Source: Prevotellaceae bacterium (GTDB taxonomy: Bacteria > Bacteroidota > Bacteroidia > Bacteroidales > Bacteroidaceae). From it: a stretch of DNA of 8,033 bases. The translations under genes and the position numbers were made by a program. The stretch is from contig JAISIB010000202.1 in the NCBI GenBank assembly GCA_031262265.1, positions 1 through 8,033 on the forward strand, in the 5' to 3' direction. The notes under the pieces are model-generated. The model had not been told where the DNA came from and did no database searches. It saw nothing but the letters and a program-made list of their open reading frames with translations. Position 1 is the stretch's first letter, and each line of letters begins with the position of its first letter. This document shows, piece by piece, positions 5,193-8,033 of the stretch.

Positions 5193-7079
5193 CTATTTAA
5201 GAAGTTGCTCATTGTAGGCTTTCAGCGTTTCGAGCACGTTGACGCGTACATGAATGAAGTTTTCGATTCCTTGCGCTTTCAATTCATCCATACAAGCGGG
5301 TGCGCCTGCAACAATGAACAAGGCGCGTCCGTTAAGTGCTTTGAAAGCCGGTACGGCATACTCGGCGTATTCGTCGTCGCTACTGCATAGTACCACGATG
5401 TCAGCATGTGCTTCGACGGCGGCGGTAACTCCTTCTTCTACGCTGCCGAAGCCGAGATTGTCGACGACTTCGTAACCGGCACAAGCCAGAAAGTTGCACG
5501 CAAATTGTGCGCGAGCTTGTCTCATAGCTAAGTTTCCGATGGTCAGCATGAACGCTTTCGGTCGTTTGCCGGAGGCTTCCGTTTGCAAGCGCAAAGTCTC
5601 AAATTCGGAGGCGGCACGGTTGAAGTTTAGTTTTTTCAAGCCTTCCTCATTCGATGCGCCGCAACCGCAACCACAAGTAACGGGTTGCTTACCCTTGGCC
5701 TGTTCGTTGAAGTTCGGATATTGGTTCGTGCCGAGCAGAATCTCCTTGCGTTGGGCGAGAGCTTTTGATCTATTCTTTCCGGTCTCGTTGATTTCGTCTT
5801 GGACACTGCCGGCCAGCACCGCCGCGTAGAATCCTCCGGTATCTTGTACCTTCAAAAATATATTCCATGCCTGTTGTGCGATAGATACCGTCAGATTCTC
5901 TATGTAGTAGGAACCGGCTGCCGGATCTACCACCTTATCAAAATGAGATTCTTCTTTGAGCAACAGCTGCTGATTGCGTGCCAAACGCTCAGAGAACTCG
6001 TCCGGAGTTTGATAAGCTACGTCAAACGGAGTCACGGTCATAGAGTCTACGCCCGCCAAAGCGGCACTCATGGCTTCTGTCTGCGTGCGCAGCAAATTTA
6101 CGTGCGAGTCGAAGAGCGTCAGGTTGTATGTTGACGTCTCGGCATGTATACGCATTTTAGCGGCGCAACGGCATTCTCCTTCGGCCGACTTATGATCGCA
6201 GTCGCTCGTACACACCGGATGATACATGGCTACGATGTTTGCCCATAGCAAACGGGCTGCGCGGAATTTGGCGATTTCCATGAAATAGTTGGAACTGATG
6301 CCGAAATGGAATTTCAGTCGTTTGGCTACTACTGCGGCAGGGATACCTGCGTCTGTCAGCAAGTTCATATACTCGTTGCCCCACGCGAGCGCATAACCCA
6401 GTTCTTGCGAAATATAGGCGCCGGCGTTGTTCAGTTCAATGGCGTTCACCGTAAGTACGCGATACTTCGTGAGCGGCATGGAAGCTTCCAATAAATCTTT
6501 TGCTATCTGCACTAAATCTCCTTTTGCCTTACCGGCCAGCATTTTGCCCAGATAATCGAAGTTAATCGAACCTCGCAATTCATCCAACGGGTAATCTTTG
6601 GCCGTGAAGTAGGCCACTAACAGTTCGGCCAACTTCACTATTTGCGTTTGACAGGTAGAAAAATTGAGTTCTACCGCCGTGGCGTCGATTCCGTCCAATA
6701 GTTCGTTGATAAACTCGGTGCTCAATGCATCCGGCTTGATGTGAAATGAGAGCGCGTCTACGCCTTTTTGTAGCATGTCTACGGCTTTTGCGTTCGCTTC
6801 TTTCGGGCAATTCGCTTTGATCTCTTGTCGAACCAACCAACGATTGTCTTTCTTGGTACCGCGTAGGTAAGGAAACTCTCCCGGCAGTGCGTCCGTCGTA
6901 GATAGTCCTTGCAAGTCTTCTGCGCGATAGAAGGGTTTTACCTTAAATCCCTCGTTGGTCTTCCAAACGAGTTTCTTCTCGAAGTCAGCCCCTTTTAGGT
7001 CGGCGGTAACGGCTTCCATCCACTGTTCGGTCGAGGTGGGGGGAAAAGCAGAGAAGAGTTTGTTTTGATTTTCTGCCAT
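5193..7079 (-). CDS. mutA: Methylmalonyl-CoA mutase small (non-catalytic) subunit
   Basis: A 628-residue partner of MutB in the heterodimeric mutase. It has the same two-domain plan: a degenerate TIM barrel (about 65-415) and a degenerate cobalamin-binding fold (about 507-626). The catalytic sites are gone. Against MutB without gaps, the cobalt-ligand H599 is M519, D597 is L517 and K593 is I514; in the barrel Y83 becomes E86 and Y237-H238 become I214-E215. This loss is normal for MutA and marks a structural subunit, not a pseudogene. Two cysteine clusters are unusual: C290, C294, C303 and C305, and C469-G-C471-G-C473 in the linker between domains. The start at 7079 gives MAENQNKLFSAFPPTSTEQW, a typical family N-terminus. 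It is the first gene of the operon, about 57 bases after the predicted transcription start and 6 bases before mutB. No Shine-Dalgarno motif is present. Confidence 0.96.
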   Translation of the reverse strand: MAENQNKLFSAFPPTSTEQWMEAVTADLKGADFEKKLVWKTNEGFKVKPFYRAEDLQGLSTTDALPGEFPYLRGTKKDNRWLVRQEIKANCPKEANAKAVDMLQKGVDALSFHIKPDALSTEFINELLDGIDATAVELNFSTCQTQIVKLAELLVAYFTAKDYPLDELRGSINFDYLGKMLAGKAKGDLVQIAKDLLEASMPLTKYRVLTVNAIELNNAGAYISQELGYALAWGNEYMNLLTDAGIPAAVVAKRLKFHFGISSNYFMEIAKFRAARLLWANIVAMYHPVCTSDCDHKSAEGECRCAAKMRIHAETSTYNLTLFDSHVNLLRTQTEAMSAALAGVDSMTVTPFDVAYQTPDEFSERLARNQQLLLKEESHFDKVVDPAAGSYYIENLTVSIAQQAWNIFLKVQDTGGFYAAVLAGSVQDEINETGKNRSKALAQRKEILLGTNQYPNFNEQAKGKQPVTCGCGCGASNEEGLKKLNFNRAASEFETLRLQTEASGKRPKAFMLTIGNLAMRQARAQFACNFLACAGYEVVDNLGFGSVEEGVTAAVEAHADIVVLCSSDDEYAEYAVPAFKALNGRALFIVAGAPACMDELKAQGIENFIHVRVNVLETLKAYNEQLLK

Positions 7080-7142
7080 AAAAATATTATTAATCTGTTT
7101 TATGTAGCGATGTACAACTCATATTATTTTTTTACGAGCGCG

Positions 7143-7150
7143 CAAATATA
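7143..7150 (-). promoter_or_regulatory. -7 box of the mutAB promoter
   Basis: The minus strand reads TATATTTG, an exact match to TAnnTTTG, 63 bases before the mutA ATG. The -33 region has no clean TTTG at 19-21 bases, so the promoter may be weak or need an activator. The resulting leader of about 57 bases is AT-rich and too short for a cobalamin riboswitch. Confidence 0.6.
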
Positions 7151-7175
7151 CATATTTATTCGCAAGGGTGGTATG

Positions 7176-7211
7176 CCGATAGATGAAAAAGGGTCTATCG
7201 GGTAGTTCCCG
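7176..7211. repeat. Two overlapping short inverted repeats upstream of the mutAB promoter
   Basis: CCGATAGA (7176-7183) pairs with TCTATCGG (7194-7201) around 10 bases. A second stem, CGGG (7199-7202) with CCCG (7208-7211), shares bases with the first, so the two cannot form together. They lie 25-60 bases upstream of the mutAB -7 box and past the terminator of the guanylyltransferase gene, so an operator role is possible. The rest of the 270-base gap (7080-7349) shows no gene. Confidence 0.35.
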
Positions 7212-7273
7212 ACAGAAATAAGCTTTCGTGTTCGGACGAGTAGAGAGGCTTTGTGGCGAACGCCTGATGTGCG

Positions 7274-7333
7274 TAAAATATCCGGCTTTGATAATGAAAT
7301 ATCAAGGGAAGATAATCCATTATCAAAGCCGGA
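7274..7333 (-). terminator. Terminator of the mannose-1-phosphate guanylyltransferase gene
   Basis: A perfect 16-base stem (7281-7296 with 7318-7333; arm TCCGGCTTTGATAATG) lies 16 bases after the stop codon. On the minus strand it is followed by TATTTTAC, a modest T-run. The loop is long (21 bases) and holds a further TATC/GATA pairing (7300-7303 with 7311-7314). The position and strong stem support termination, but the T-run is weaker than at the mutAB terminator. Confidence 0.7.
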
Positions 7334-7349
7334 AAATAAGGCGAGTGAC

Positions 7350-8033
7350 TTAGATATAATTGTCCCCCATTTTGAGCTGTACGTCGTTGACGTATTTGCG
7401 AATCTCGTACTCTTTGTCTTTCCGACAAATGAGGAGCGCGTTGTTCGATTCGGCAATCAGATAACCATCCAGCCCGTCGACGACGGCCAGTTTCCCGTGA
7501 GGTAGTACCACCATGTTGTCTTGGCAATTGTAGAAGAGGCTTTGTCCTTGCGATACGGCATTGCCTGCTTCATCTTTGGACGATAGCTCGTAGAGAGAAC
7601 TCCATGTGCCGAGGTCAGACCATCCGAAGTCGCCGAGTGACACGTAGGTGTTATCGGCTTTTTCCATAACGCCGAAATCGATAGATACGTTGGGGCATGA
7701 GGAGAAGTGCGCGTCGATGAATGCTTTCTCCTGCGGTGTTCCGTAAACATCGGCACCTGCTGATAAGATCGCACAGAGATCCGGCAACAACTGTTCGAGA
7801 GCGGCGATAATCGTATTGACGTTCCATAAGAACAAGCCGGAATTCCAGTAGAACTCACCGCTTTCTACGAAGACTTTGGCCAGTTCCAGCTGCGGCTTCT
7901 CCGTAAAAGCTTTTACCTTATATAAGTTAGTATCTTCTTGTTCGGCGATTTGAATATATCCGTAGCCGGTCTCCGGACGATTGGGCTTTATTCCCAGTGT
8001 TAGCAAACTATCTTGTTGCGCTACGAACTCCAT
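7350..8033 (-). CDS. manC: Mannose-1-phosphate guanylyltransferase, C-terminal part, cut by window edge
   Basis: This enzyme makes GDP-mannose from GTP and mannose-1-phosphate in the cytoplasm, feeding GDP-mannose and GDP-fucose into capsule, LPS or glycoprotein glycans. The 227 visible residues cover the C-terminal part of a protein that is usually about 350-360 residues in this group. Visible family motifs are RPETGYGYI (19-27), AFTEKP (42-47, the conserved loop with K46), FYWNSGLFLW (61-70), SIDFGVMEK (117-125) and GWSDLGTW (137-144). A short beta-rich C-terminal section follows. The N-terminal GTP-binding motif GGxGxRxWP is absent, so the gene continues beyond the right edge and the methionine at 8033 is internal. 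It lacks the long phosphomannose-isomerase extension of bifunctional enzymes. The symbol manC (also rfbM) is by family; the role in a particular glycan pathway is not shown here. Confidence 0.9.
   Translation of the reverse strand: MEFVAQQDSLLTLGIKPNRPETGYGYIQIAEQEDTNLYKVKAFTEKPQLELAKVFVESGEFYWNSGLFLWNVNTIIAALEQLLPDLCAILSAGADVYGTPQEKAFIDAHFSSCPNVSIDFGVMEKADNTYVSLGDFGWSDLGTWSSLYELSSKDEAGNAVSQGQSLFYNCQDNMVVLPHGKLAVVDGLDGYLIAESNNALLICRKDKEYEIRKYVNDVQLKMGDNYI

Noticed and set aside
5193..7079. MutA as a decayed copy of MutB because the cobalamin-binding DxHxxG is missing
   Set aside because: Small subunits of heterodimeric mutases normally lack these residues. The frame is intact, the length is normal and the operon context is standard.
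7124..7527. Open frames of about 110 residues on the minus strand overlapping the manC end and the intergenic region
   Set aside because: They overlap the well-supported manC frame and cross its terminator; their sequence is low in complexity and has no family features.
8031..8033. ATG at the right edge as the true start of the guanylyltransferase
   Set aside because: The GTP-binding N-terminal third is missing, and the local sequence MEFVAQQD matches an internal part of the family.
1..8033. CRISPR array, cobalamin riboswitch or toxin-antitoxin pair
   Set aside because: I looked for regularly spaced direct repeats, long structured leaders and paired small genes on both strands and saw none.

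Overview
The window looks like a chromosomal segment of a Bacteroidales bacterium. Several features agree. Promoters have the Bacteroidetes-type -7 box TAnnTTTG, in one case with a well-spaced TTTG -33 box. Start codons are preceded by AT-rich sequence without Shine-Dalgarno motifs. The tRNA gene does not encode its CCA end. The methylmalonyl-CoA mutase is the two-subunit (MutA/MutB) type. The genus cannot be fixed from the sequence alone.

Layout. Positions 1-57 (minus strand) hold the first 19 codons of a protein that resembles the N-terminus of Bacteroidetes tyrosine recombinases (integrases); it runs off the left edge. Positions 58-299 hold no gene but contain three copies of GGTGGAC in alternating orientation and a rho-independent terminator. 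A tRNA-Lys(UUU) gene follows at 300-372 (minus), with its promoter at 399-430. Divergent to it is ettA (497-2182, plus), an ABC-F translation factor. A 224-residue secreted or outer-membrane beta-strand-rich protein of unknown function (2219-2893, minus) converges on ettA. Next come mutB (3042-5186) and mutA (5193-7079), both minus, forming a two-gene operon with a recognisable -7 box (7143-7150) and a strong palindromic terminator (2991-3020). The right end holds the C-terminal 227 residues of a mannose-1-phosphate guanylyltransferase (7350-8033, minus), followed by its own long-stem terminator.

How the genes relate. MutA and MutB form the adenosylcobalamin-dependent heterodimer that interconverts succinyl-CoA and methylmalonyl-CoA, the entry to propionate formation in fermenting Bacteroidales. 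MutB carries the active-site and cobalamin-binding residues; MutA has lost them and is the structural subunit. The other genes belong to different systems: translation (ettA, tRNA-Lys), envelope (the 224-residue protein) and nucleotide-sugar synthesis (GDP-mannose). Most of the window is ordinary core genome.

The least ordinary part is the left end. An integrase-like start next to the 3' end of a tRNA gene, with clustered GTGGAC repeats between them, suggests the edge of an integrated mobile element whose body lies outside the window. I see no CRISPR array, no cobalamin riboswitch and no clear undescribed multi-gene system within these 8 kb.
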